Assembly (NCBI GenBank): GCA_900552145.1 | Contig: URYW01000005.1 | Span: 1-52,670, forward strand | Direction: 5' to 3' | Length of the DNA: 52,670 nt | Source: an uncultured Collinsella sp. | Lineage (GTDB): Bacteria; Actinomycetota; Coriobacteriia; Coriobacteriales; Coriobacteriaceae | In this document: piece by piece, positions 15,454 to 22,770 of the stretch | Position numbering within the stretch: the first letter of the stretch is position 1 | Layout: each line of letters begins with the position of its first letter | Translations under genes and position numbers: made by a program | Notes under the pieces: generated by a model | Seen by the model: the letters and a program-made list of their open reading frames with translations, nothing else | Told to the model about the DNA's origin: nothing | Database searches by the model: none

Positions 15454-15882
15454 CTATTTCTTAGCGTGCTTGCCAGCACCCTTGCTGTCATCGGTGACCG
15501 AGATGAGCTGTCGATCGGCCGCGCCATTGCGACGCGCACGGCGGCGTTCCTCGGCGTCGCCCGCGTCGGCGGCGGCACGGTGAGCCTTGTTGACGTTAAA
15601 GACCTCGTCGTGCTTGCGCCACGGACCGACGGACTCGCCAAAGCTCATCTTAAGGCCGGCGATAAAGCCGCCGAGCCAGCCGATCGGCGCAAACTGCACC
15701 AGCGGGAACAGTGAGAACACCCAGGTCAGCAGGACGACTGCCGCCGCTCCCGCAAAGTTGGCAATCCAGTAGTCGCGCTTGGTGATGACACGCTTTTCGC
15801 ACGCCCACTGGCCGCACAAAAAGCCAATGTAGATCGCAAAGAGAAAGAGCACCAGCGCAAGCACCACGAACGTCCAGCTCAT
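15454..15882 (-). CDS. Small membrane protein of unknown function
   Basis: 142 residues from the ATG at 15882, 6 bases after the previous stop, with GGGGAG upstream. There are two or three membrane helices: FVVLALVLFLFAIYIGFLCG, then FAGAAAVVLLTWVFSLF and a short hydrophobic part near residue 70. A basic cytoplasmic tail follows (EERRRARRNGAADR, ending KGAGKHAKK). Not recognised beyond that; it is translationally close to the dehydrogenase gene upstream. Confidence 0.65.
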   Translation of the reverse strand: MSWTFVVLALVLFLFAIYIGFLCGQWACEKRVITKRDYWIANFAGAAAVVLLTWVFSLFPLVQFAPIGWLGGFIAGLKMSFGESVGPWRKHDEVFNVNKAHRAAADAGDAEERRRARRNGAADRQLISVTDDSKGAGKHAKK

Positions 15883-15887
15883 GGGCG

Positions 15888-16967
15888 CTACTCCCCGTGA
15901 TGGTGGCCGCAGCAGCACTCGTGGCCGTCATCATGGCCGTGGCCGCCGCAGTACTCGTGGCCCTCGTCGTGGTGGTGGCCACAACCGCACTCGTGATCGT
16001 CGCCATGCTCGCCGCAACCGCAGCCGTCCTCGTGAGCGCCATGCTCCTCGGGACGATACTGCGACCAGTCCAGACCGGCGGCGATGGCGTCGGCCTCCTC
16101 CTTATAGAGGACCGTGACGGCCTGGGTACCCAGCTTGGCACCACCGATGGCGTCGAGCATGTCGTAGAGCGTAAAGGCCACGTCGGCACCGGGCAGCGCA
16201 AGCTCGCGGTCGTCGGCATAGGCGAGCGCCAAGCGCAGGTCCTTGATAAAGTGCTCGACCATAAAGCCGGGCTTGTAGTCGCCGTCGAGCGCCTTGGGAG
16301 CCAGGCTCTCCATGGCGCCGGACTTGCCGGTGCCGCCCAGGATCATCTGGCGAGTCTTCTCCAGGTCAAGGCCGCTCAACTCGGCAAATGCCATGGCGTC
16401 TGCCATGCCGACCATGCAGGCGCCCAGCGACACCTGGTTGGCGAGCTTGGCAGCCTGGCCCTTGCCGGCGCCGTCGAAGCAGCAGATGTTGGCCGCAAAG
16501 GTGGCAAGGATGTCGCGGACCGGCGCGATGTCGTTCTCGGTAGCGCCCACGATAGCCGTGAGCGTACCGGCGATAGCGCCCGACTCGCCGCCGGTGACGG
16601 GGCAGTCAAACGCCATGCGACCAGAAACCTGGGCGGCCTCGGCAATGTCACGGGCAAGCTCGGGCGAGCTCGTGGTGAGGTCGATCAAAACCGCGCCGGG
16701 CTTAGTGCACGAGAGCAGGCCGTCGCCCGCCAGGTAGAGTTCCTCGACCTCGGAGGGATAGCCCACCATGGTAAAGACGACATCGGCGTTCGCCGCGGCA
16801 TCGGCCGGCGTATCTGCCCAGACGGCGCCGCGCTCGATAAGCGCCGCCGCCTTGGACTTGGTGCGGTTGTTGACCGTGACGGGATAGCCGGCGTCCAGAA
16901 TGTGGCCGGCGATGGGGGCACCCATGATTCCGGTGCCAATGAATGCGACGGAGAGCTTGTTTGCCAT
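15888..16967 (-). CDS. 3-hydroxyisobutyrate dehydrogenase family reductase with His/Cys-rich tail
   Basis: 359 residues. The Rossmann start FIGTGIMGAPIAGHILDAGY binds NAD(P). The family signature DCPVTGGESGAIAGTL (about residue 120) and GKGQAAKLANQ with the catalytic Lys are both present. Length to about residue 305 is normal for 2-hydroxy-3-oxopropionate (tartronate semialdehyde) reductase or 3-hydroxyisobutyrate dehydrogenase. The last about 52 residues are extra: some 14 His and 8 Cys in CGCG, GHHH and CCCG clusters, with many Asp/Glu. That resembles a metal-binding or storage tail. ATG 16967 follows AAAGG. It is the first gene of the four-gene operon. Confidence 0.85.
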   Translation of the reverse strand: MANKLSVAFIGTGIMGAPIAGHILDAGYPVTVNNRTKSKAAALIERGAVWADTPADAAANADVVFTMVGYPSEVEELYLAGDGLLSCTKPGAVLIDLTTSSPELARDIAEAAQVSGRMAFDCPVTGGESGAIAGTLTAIVGATENDIAPVRDILATFAANICCFDGAGKGQAAKLANQVSLGACMVGMADAMAFAELSGLDLEKTRQMILGGTGKSGAMESLAPKALDGDYKPGFMVEHFIKDLRLALAYADDRELALPGADVAFTLYDMLDAIGGAKLGTQAVTVLYKEEADAIAAGLDWSQYRPEEHGAHEDGCGCGEHGDDHECGCGHHHDEGHEYCGGHGHDDGHECCCGHHHGE

Positions 16968-17065
16968 GAAACCTTTCCTTTTGGGTTGGGTGTTGTTACC
17001 AGGTTGAATACTCAGTGCCAGCGTTTGGGCCGTGACTTGAGGGCGCTTGCAACCGCAGCGCCCGC

Positions 17066-18019
17066 CTACTCGCCGCGCACGCGACGCGCGATGCGGTCGG
17101 AAAGCGAGGCTTTCTCGGCGCGATTCTTGCCCCAAAACGCGCAGGCCACCATGCCGGGGCCCACGTGCGAGCCAATGGTGGGACCCACGGAGCCGCGAAT
17201 GATCGTGACGTCGGCGCAGCCTTCCTCCTTGCGGATGGCGGCTTCGAGCCAGTCGCCGTCCTTTTCGGCATCGGCCGTCATGATGGCGATGGGCATGGTG
17301 CGATCGGGCACGTAGTTCTCGCGGAACGACTTGAGGATGGACTTGAGCGCCTTCTTGCGGCCGCGGTTGACGCCGATCAGCGACAGCGAGCCGGCAAGGT
17401 CGTAGGAGAGCTCGGGCTTGACATCGAGCTTTGCCGTGAGTTGCGCCGCCGCGGGCGGAATGCGGCCGCCGGCAGCCAGCGCGTCGAAGCTCTCGAGCGT
17501 AAAGTAACCGTGGACGTAGGTCTTTGCCTCGTTTGCCCAGTCGACCAGCTGCTTGGCGGTGAGTCCCGCCGAGCGCTGGCGCACGGCCTCGAGCGCCAAG
17601 AGCGCGCCGGTTGCACAGGGCAGAGCGTTGTCGACCACGTACAGCTCAAAATCGGGATACTCGGCGCGCACGGCATCTGCCGCCTGGCACGCGGAGTTGT
17701 AGCTCGACGACAGCGCCGAGGTAAAGCACAGGTAGACCGTGGGTGTGCCCTCTTTGGCGCACTCGGTAAAGAACTCGATATAGCGACCGAGCGACACAGC
17801 CGAGGTGGACACGCGGGCACCAGCGCGCATGCGGTCGTAGAACTCCTTAGGGCTCATGCTCGACCAGATGTCGTCCGTGCGCTCCTCGCCATCGATAATG
17901 AAGGGGAAACCCAGGATATCGACATCAAGGTTCGCGGCGACCTCGGGGCTAAAGTCGCAGCAGGTATCGACGACGATGCGGCAACGGTCCGAATGACCGG
18001 CGGATGCGGCCTTGTCCAT
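17066..18019 (-). CDS. DegV family fatty-acid-binding protein (FakB-like)
   Basis: 317 residues from the ATG at 18019 (GGAG upstream). The DegV motifs are seen: IVVDTCCDFSPE near the start, the STSAVSLGRYIEFF segment around residue 72, the loop CFTSALSSSYNSA, and the C-terminal GSVGPTIGSHVGPGMVACAFWG. DegV/FakB proteins bind one fatty acid and present it to the kinase FakA for phosphorylation. No fakA lies in the window. One change from many relatives: the first motif has CC where a T or S is more common. Confidence 0.9.
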   Translation of the reverse strand: MDKAASAGHSDRCRIVVDTCCDFSPEVAANLDVDILGFPFIIDGEERTDDIWSSMSPKEFYDRMRAGARVSTSAVSLGRYIEFFTECAKEGTPTVYLCFTSALSSSYNSACQAADAVRAEYPDFELYVVDNALPCATGALLALEAVRQRSAGLTAKQLVDWANEAKTYVHGYFTLESFDALAAGGRIPPAAAQLTAKLDVKPELSYDLAGSLSLIGVNRGRKKALKSILKSFRENYVPDRTMPIAIMTADAEKDGDWLEAAIRKEEGCADVTIIRGSVGPTIGSHVGPGMVACAFWGKNRAEKASLSDRIARRVRGE

Positions 18020-18035
18020 CAAAGCGACTCCTTAC

Positions 18036-18070
18036 GTAAAAAGGCGGCCACCCGCATGGGATGGCCGCCA
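18036..18070 (-). terminator. Terminator of the hpf gene
   Basis: On the minus strand GGCGGCCA and TGGCCGCC form a stem with an 11-base loop, followed by TTTTTACG. It lies 30 bases after the hpf stop. Confidence 0.88.
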
Positions 18071-18098
18071 ACCGTTAACTCATGCAAGTTAACGTATT

Positions 18099-18683
18099 TT
18101 ACTCGTCAAGTGTTTCGATGCGGGGCTTGATGATGCCATATCCACCATTCTTACGGTGATACACCACATTGATGAGACCGGTCGTTGCGTTCTCGAACAC
18201 GTAGAAGTCGTGGCCCAGCAGATCGGTCTGCACCAGCGCCTGCTCCTCGGTCATCGGGGTGACGTCAATAACCTTCTCGCGGACGAGCAGATCGTCCTCT
18301 TCCTCGGGCAGCAGCAGGTCGGCCAGATCCTCGACGCGCTCGACCGGCGCAACATCCGCGGCGCTGGCACCGCCCTGGCGGTTGTCCACGACCTTGGTCT
18401 TGAACTTGCGCAGCTGGCGGGTGACCTTATCGGCGGAGAGATCGATGGCGGCATACATATCTGCGCCGTGCTCGGCAACGCGGATCACAGAGCCGCGGGC
18501 ACGAACCGTGACCTCGACGATTGCCGGGTTGGGGTTCGAGGGGTTCTTCTCATAACGAAGCACAACGTCGACTGTCATGGGCTCGATATCGAAAACCTTG
18601 AGCGCCTCGCCGATCTTCTCATCCACATGCGCACGCAGAGCATCGGTTACCGTCGTCTTGCGTCCAGAAACCTTGATATCCAT
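18099..18683 (-). CDS. hpf: Ribosome hibernation promoting factor, long form
   Basis: 194 residues from the ATG at 18683. The N-terminal RaiA/YfiA domain has DIKVSGRKTTVTDALRAHVDEKI, the RYEKN and VEVTVRARG strands and AIDLSADKVTRQLRKFK. The C-terminal dimerisation domain reads EEQALVQTDLLGHDFYVFENATTGLINVVYHRKNGGYGIIKP. Long HPF pairs two 70S ribosomes into inactive 100S particles in starvation. The 60-residue linker between the domains is acidic and variable, as usual. Confidence 0.95.
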   Translation of the reverse strand: MDIKVSGRKTTVTDALRAHVDEKIGEALKVFDIEPMTVDVVLRYEKNPSNPNPAIVEVTVRARGSVIRVAEHGADMYAAIDLSADKVTRQLRKFKTKVVDNRQGGASAADVAPVERVEDLADLLLPEEEDDLLVREKVIDVTPMTEEQALVQTDLLGHDFYVFENATTGLINVVYHRKNGGYGIIKPRIETLDE

Positions 18684-18907
18684 ACGTGGCTCCAATCTGC
18701 CTCGGGGACTTACTGTACTGGCTATGTACCCATTGCCGTGCATTTAATCACCCGGATTCTCAAAGACCCGAATAACGATTGCTTGATACCGCATACCGAA
18801 GTCTCGCACTTTTCTGTAGCAAAGTGCGCTATAGGAAGGCGTCGGCAAAGCTAGTTTTTCTCCTGGAAATCAGCTTTTACCTGCTGTTTTTACCAAAATA
18901 GAAAAGC

Positions 18908-18932
18908 CGGGCTCCCCTATTGGGGAGACCCG
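18908..18932 (-). terminator. Terminator of the solute-binding lipoprotein gene
   Basis: CGGG and CTCCCC pair with GGGGAG and CCCG around TATT. On the minus strand the stem ends with GGCTTTTCTATTTT. Confidence 0.85.
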
Positions 18933-19000
18933 ACTATGCGTGTTGAAACCATGAAGAAGCGCCTCGTTCAATGTATGGCAGACGCCACCCCTACCAATAA

Positions 19001-19993
19001 CTAGCTATTGAGCTTGTTGATGTCATCGTCGGTGATGGCGCCTTCCTGGCTAGACGACGGGCTGTCGCCGTTGTTATCGGAGGCGTCGTCATCGGAGGGC
19101 TCAGTCTCGTTGGACGTGGAGTCGGATGTCTGCACATTGGCTCCCGAAACGGTCTTGGCGGTAAGGTCATAGGGCATCTGGCCGTACCAGACGCAGTGGA
19201 CTGCCTCGAGCGTGCCATCGACCGTGATACCATCGAGGGCATCGCTCACGGCACGGCACAGCTCATCGTTAGAGCTAAGGCCTGCGACACCAAGCGTGGA
19301 GGGCGTCTCGAGCGTGCCGACATAGGAGATCTGGCTCATCAGGCGCGCGAGGTAACCACCGGCCGTGGAATCACAGATCACGTAATCGACTTCGCCCGAC
19401 TCGAGCGCCCCAAAGCACTCATTGATGTTGGAGAAGGTCTTTTGGTTGGCCGTAATGCTCTGCTTGGCGAGCGCTTCCTGCGAGGCCGAAGAGGTCTGAA
19501 CGCCCAGGGTAGCGGTGTTAAGCGTTTCGGTGGAAACGCTCAGCGACTCTCCGCCGCTGCTCTTGCCGAATACGGCGGGGGCGTCGTACAGACAGGTGCC
19601 AAGCGAGCTGATATCGCCGTCCGTAGACCTGACGTCACCAATGAAGATGTCGGCCTTTTTATCGCTGAGCGCGGAATCGGCCGAGGACGCATCGACAAAG
19701 GCGACCTTGAGACCCATGCGGCATGCGAGGGAACGAGCGGCATCGACCGCATAGCCCGTGAGGTTTCCGTCGGCATCCTGCATGGCTTGCGGGGCATCGG
19801 AAGTATCGAGAGCGACCGTCAGGGTTCCCGGCGTGACCAGGGCATCGTCCGATACCGTGGGGGTAACGGTCTCGCGCTCGATCTGGTCGATCGTGGGCGT
19901 CGTGAACGTGGACAGCGGATTGAACGCGCATCCACTCAGGCCCAAAACGGCAATGACCGCCGCGGTCCCAGCACCTAACCGAGCCGCGTGCAT
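19001..19993 (-). CDS. Amino-acid-type ABC transporter substrate-binding lipoprotein
   Basis: About 330 residues from the ATG at 19993, which GAGGGG precedes. The signal peptide ends in the lipobox LSGC (Cys near residue 22). The mature part has the family-3 solute-binding pattern: LTVALDTSDAPQAM, then GNLTGYAVDAARSLACRMGLKVAF, then FSNINECFGALESGEVDYVICDS. A Ser/Asp/Asn-rich tail of 50 residues follows. No permease or ATPase is adjacent. The frame stays open 130 codons upstream with believable content (CGVKYQVSWWEQPD), so a longer N-terminus cannot be fully excluded; the lipobox favours the short form. Confidence 0.8.
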   Translation of the reverse strand: MHAARLGAGTAAVIAVLGLSGCAFNPLSTFTTPTIDQIERETVTPTVSDDALVTPGTLTVALDTSDAPQAMQDADGNLTGYAVDAARSLACRMGLKVAFVDASSADSALSDKKADIFIGDVRSTDGDISSLGTCLYDAPAVFGKSSGGESLSVSTETLNTATLGVQTSSASQEALAKQSITANQKTFSNINECFGALESGEVDYVICDSTAGGYLARLMSQISYVGTLETPSTLGVAGLSSNDELCRAVSDALDGITVDGTLEAVHCVWYGQMPYDLTAKTVSGANVQTSDSTSNETEPSDDDASDNNGDSPSSSQEGAITDDDINKLNS

Positions 19994-20465
19994 CAAGCTG
20001 CCCCTCACCATGTCCACTACCCTGCCTTCTGCGTCGTATACGATCCGCGCCCTGCACGGAATATCGGGTTGTTCCCACCAGCTGACCTGGTATTTGACCC
20101 CACACTTGCGCACCGGGGCGTTTGCTCGGGAGGCCGCAGCCACCTTCACGACTGGCCCGCTCGCCCGCGAGGCGGTATTGCCCCAAAGAAAGTAGAACGG
20201 ACGGTGCGGCTTACATCTAGGACGCGCCATGATCGCGCCGCGCGCACGCGGTCGCTTACGTGGATCCCTTTGACCGCGTCTGTCTTGGACTAGGATGGAC
20301 ATTTCGTCCGTCCGCAACCACAGCCTGGCAGGAACGTAGCGCATTATAGCTAAGTTCAAGCTATAGTTTAAGGTTAGGGACGTTATTCGCATCGCGAGCA
20401 CAGATTTCGCAGGTCGGAGCGGACCGTACGCGCCATGATTGAGCCCGTCGCTCCCCTACGGAGAG

Positions 20466-20487
20466 CCCCAACACGCCCGTATTGGGG
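20466..20487. repeat. Short palindrome next to the MITE-like element
   Basis: CCCCAA and TTGGGG flank a 10-base loop, 4 bases outside the left end of the element at 20492. Its role is unclear: it may be a weak terminator for the gene ending at 20743, or part of the repeat. The region 20402-20465 shows no gene. Confidence 0.4.
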
Positions 20488-20491
20488 CGCG

Positions 20492-20708
20492 TGGCCAAAA
20501 AATTGCAAATATGAGTACTGTTACCAAATCAGTGGCAGGAATTTTTTGTTCTGCAAACAGTTTTCACGCTCTATAACGTCAGATTGATGCCAGGATATTC
20601 CACGTTTGTTTAATATCTTTCTAATTTACGCCATCTTCCAGCCCCAAAATCCCTGATTTTGCTGTTACTGAATTTGTAACAGTACTCATATTTGCTATAT
20701 TTTGGCCA
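20492..20708. mobile_element. MITE-like element, copy 1 (217 bp)
   Basis: The ends are inverted repeats of about 33 bp: the left starts TGGCCAAAAAATTGC and runs to GAGTACTGTTAC; the right is its reverse with TATA for AATT. The right end, and a relic on the left, go on into a small hairpin of CTGTTAC and GTAACAG. The AT-rich middle has no ORF. A second element with the same end sequences is at 35121-35348. No target-site duplication was identified by eye. It fills most of the gap between 20402 and the gene ending at 20743. Confidence 0.65.
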
Positions 20709-20742
20709 GAGCATATATCCAACCCCCTATTTCAGAGCATTG

Positions 20743-21852
20743 TTAGGCAGGTTTAAGCCCAAAACACGCCCTAAGCGTGTTAAATAACGCCTCTTGTTTC
20801 CTTCTGCGAGCGTCAACACGGTTGCGATATCGCTTACCCATACGCTGGTGAATGCGCCATGCGAGCGCTTCCATCGCCTCCATGTCGCAGAGCATTTCGT
20901 TGTTGACCGTCGCGACCTCGATTCCCATAGCAATCAAGCCCGTGTTGCGTTTTTCATCATGGATACGTCCCCTCCGGGAGGAATGGCCCAGTTCACCGTT
21001 GTATTCCAGGTCAAACCGGGCTGCTTCCTGATACGCATCGCAAACTGCATGCGGCATCCCCGAGATTGCCTGCGCGCGGTCATCGAACTCGATCTTGTAG
21101 TCGGTCTTAAAGGGACCGCAGGCAAATCCGCCATAGGAAAAAGGAAGCGAAAACATGGCAAGCATGATGCACTCCATGGGTGAGCGCAGGTTTTCCGACA
21201 GATAGGGACACAGCCGCCGCAGTTGTTTGGCCGCACTCCCCTTGCATGCCGCGAGGTAATCTGTCAGGCAATCGGGCGTCAGCACCGGCTCGACTTCAAA
21301 GTAGCCAACGTCTGCCGGTTGGTCCTTGTCCTTTGCAAGTCTATTCGCAACAGGCGATGTATAGGGAGGCAGGTACTTCCCGCGATCGCTCAGCGAAATC
21401 TTGGAACACAGTTCCTGGGCCAAGGCAAACGCCTGGATACAGCCGACCTCGCGAGCAACGGCAACACAAAGAGCCTCGGGAGATAGGCTGTACACCCCCG
21501 GTTCCACCTCTAGAATCGAGCCGGCAGGTAACCCGGAACACACGGACCAGCCCATGCCAGGCATGCGGCGGCGCTGCGCCGCAGATCCCACCAGCAAACA
21601 CAGATCTTCTTGCACCTCGCCGCTTTTGGCCCCAATTCGTACCAGGTCGGAAAGATAGATATCCCCGGTCGAAGGCGATGACGTACACAGCACGCGGCGC
21701 TCCCCCTCGGGCTCAAGGTCCCTCCAACTGATGTAGCCCATTTGTCGGCGCTCGGCGCGCATCATGCGCAGCGCCGAGGCGCCAGTCAGGATTACGGAGG
21801 CCGCCAGTTGCTCGCTTGTCGGCTCGATGCGTCGCGCTATCTTCACTGCCAC
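20743..21852 (-). CDS. Putative PD-(D/E)XK (Vsr/DUF559-like) protein
   Basis: 369 residues from a GTG at 21852 with AGGGG seven bases upstream. The first 220 residues are not recognised. From about residue 224 the pattern fits DUF559/Vsr-type nucleases: SPMECIMLAMFSLP (Glu227), later RFDLEYNGELGHSS (Asp281, Glu283, Glu287, His290), then a basic helix DEKRNTGLIAMGIEVATV. In these folds the acidic residues bind the metal. The C-terminus is a Lys/Arg-rich helix. It lies 10 bases after comF and directly before the MITE-like element. Nuclease activity is inference; a lone nuclease or abortive-infection role is possible. Confidence 0.6.
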   Translation of the reverse strand: MAVKIARRIEPTSEQLAASVILTGASALRMMRAERRQMGYISWRDLEPEGERRVLCTSSPSTGDIYLSDLVRIGAKSGEVQEDLCLLVGSAAQRRRMPGMGWSVCSGLPAGSILEVEPGVYSLSPEALCVAVAREVGCIQAFALAQELCSKISLSDRGKYLPPYTSPVANRLAKDKDQPADVGYFEVEPVLTPDCLTDYLAACKGSAAKQLRRLCPYLSENLRSPMECIMLAMFSLPFSYGGFACGPFKTDYKIEFDDRAQAISGMPHAVCDAYQEAARFDLEYNGELGHSSRRGRIHDEKRNTGLIAMGIEVATVNNEMLCDMEAMEALAWRIHQRMGKRYRNRVDARRRKQEALFNTLRACFGLKPA

Positions 21853-21862
21853 AAAACCACCC

Positions 21863-22669
21863 CTACCAAACGCGTGCGATAGCGAGACCATCGACTGCCG
21901 CGGCGCCGGCACGCTTGAGCTCCGTCGAGGCCGCTGCCATAGTCGCGCCCGTGGTAATGACATCATCGATGAGCAGCAGACGGCAGGCACGCACATCCTC
22001 GACCGTCTCGTACATGCCCCGGGCACGTTCCCGGCGCTCGACGCGACCGAGCTCGCGCTGGTCACCATGACCGTATTTGACCAGGGCGTCCAGCAACGGC
22101 ACGCCCGAAAGATCGCAAAACGAGCGCGCGATTGCTTCCATATGATCGAATCCACGCCGCCGAAACGCCGCCGCAGTCGCGGGCACAAATACCACCGCGT
22201 CGACACCGGACAGCACGCCGCCGTAGCGATCGGGGGCTGCCACCTGGGCATGCAGGGCGGTGTCGTAGAGTAGCTCCGCCAGATACGGTGCCAGGCGGCG
22301 CTCGCCCGCATCCTTGTACGCCTTGATGATGCGCGGCAGCGGATGTGCGTAGACGGCACACGCCAGGCAGCGCTCGAGCGCCTCGGCCATTGCCGAAGAC
22401 GTGCCCTCGACCGAACACTCGGTGCACAGCAAATCCCCAAACGGGGCGCCACATCGGATGCAGCTATGGCACGGATCGATGCGCGCGAATGAGGCCAGGC
22501 AATCCTGGCAAATCAGCGCACCGGAACGCTCGCAGCCGGCGCATCGCGTGGGCGACAACGCCTCGAGCGCCTCGTACGTCGCGCGCTCGGCAAGCGGTAG
22601 CAATTCGTCCGCAAACGGTAGGGTGCCAGCACCCTGCAAGCGACTCAACACATTCAAATGTCTCTTCAT
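21863..22669 (-). CDS. comF: ComF family phosphoribosyltransferase-like protein
   Basis: 268 residues. An N-terminal zinc ribbon has Cys pairs CAGC, CQDC, CIRC and CTEC (about residues 43-90). The PRTase domain contains the PRPP loop LLLIDDVITTGATMAAA near residue 230, and FRRRGFDHMEAIA before it. ComFC-type proteins act in DNA uptake and possibly in purine-related chemistry; no other competence gene is in the window. It lies 10 bases upstream of the nuclease-like gene, and a palindrome precedes its start. Confidence 0.92.
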   Translation of the reverse strand: MKRHLNVLSRLQGAGTLPFADELLPLAERATYEALEALSPTRCAGCERSGALICQDCLASFARIDPCHSCIRCGAPFGDLLCTECSVEGTSSAMAEALERCLACAVYAHPLPRIIKAYKDAGERRLAPYLAELLYDTALHAQVAAPDRYGGVLSGVDAVVFVPATAAAFRRRGFDHMEAIARSFCDLSGVPLLDALVKYGHGDQRELGRVERRERARGMYETVEDVRACRLLLIDDVITTGATMAAASTELKRAGAAAVDGLAIARVW

Positions 22670-22672
22670 GGC

Positions 22673-22708
22673 ACAACCCTCCCTACGCGAAGGCGAAGGG
22701 AGGGTTGT
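22673..22708. repeat. Palindrome directly upstream of comF
   Basis: ACAACCCTCCCT and AGGGAGGGTTGT form a 12-bp perfect stem with a 12-base loop. It sits 4 bases before the comF start and 63 bases after the ricT-like stop. It has no T-run, so it could affect comF translation or mark the end of the ricT transcript. Confidence 0.6.
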
Positions 22709-22770
22709 CGGTGTAGAGCCATGATACCCAGAGGCGCTGGGGTCAGGCGGGTTACATCCGCTTACGGACG

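Noticed and set aside
13639..15714. A 691-codon plus-strand frame across isocitrate dehydrogenase, the HEAT gene and the membrane protein
   Set aside because: It crosses three well-supported minus-strand genes with proper ribosome sites and has no recognisable domain.
20743..22452. A longer minus-strand protein of 569 residues ending with the nuclease-like protein
   Set aside because: The first 190 codons are the out-of-frame reading of comF (Arg/Pro/Ser-rich). The GTG at 21852 has a good ribosome site.
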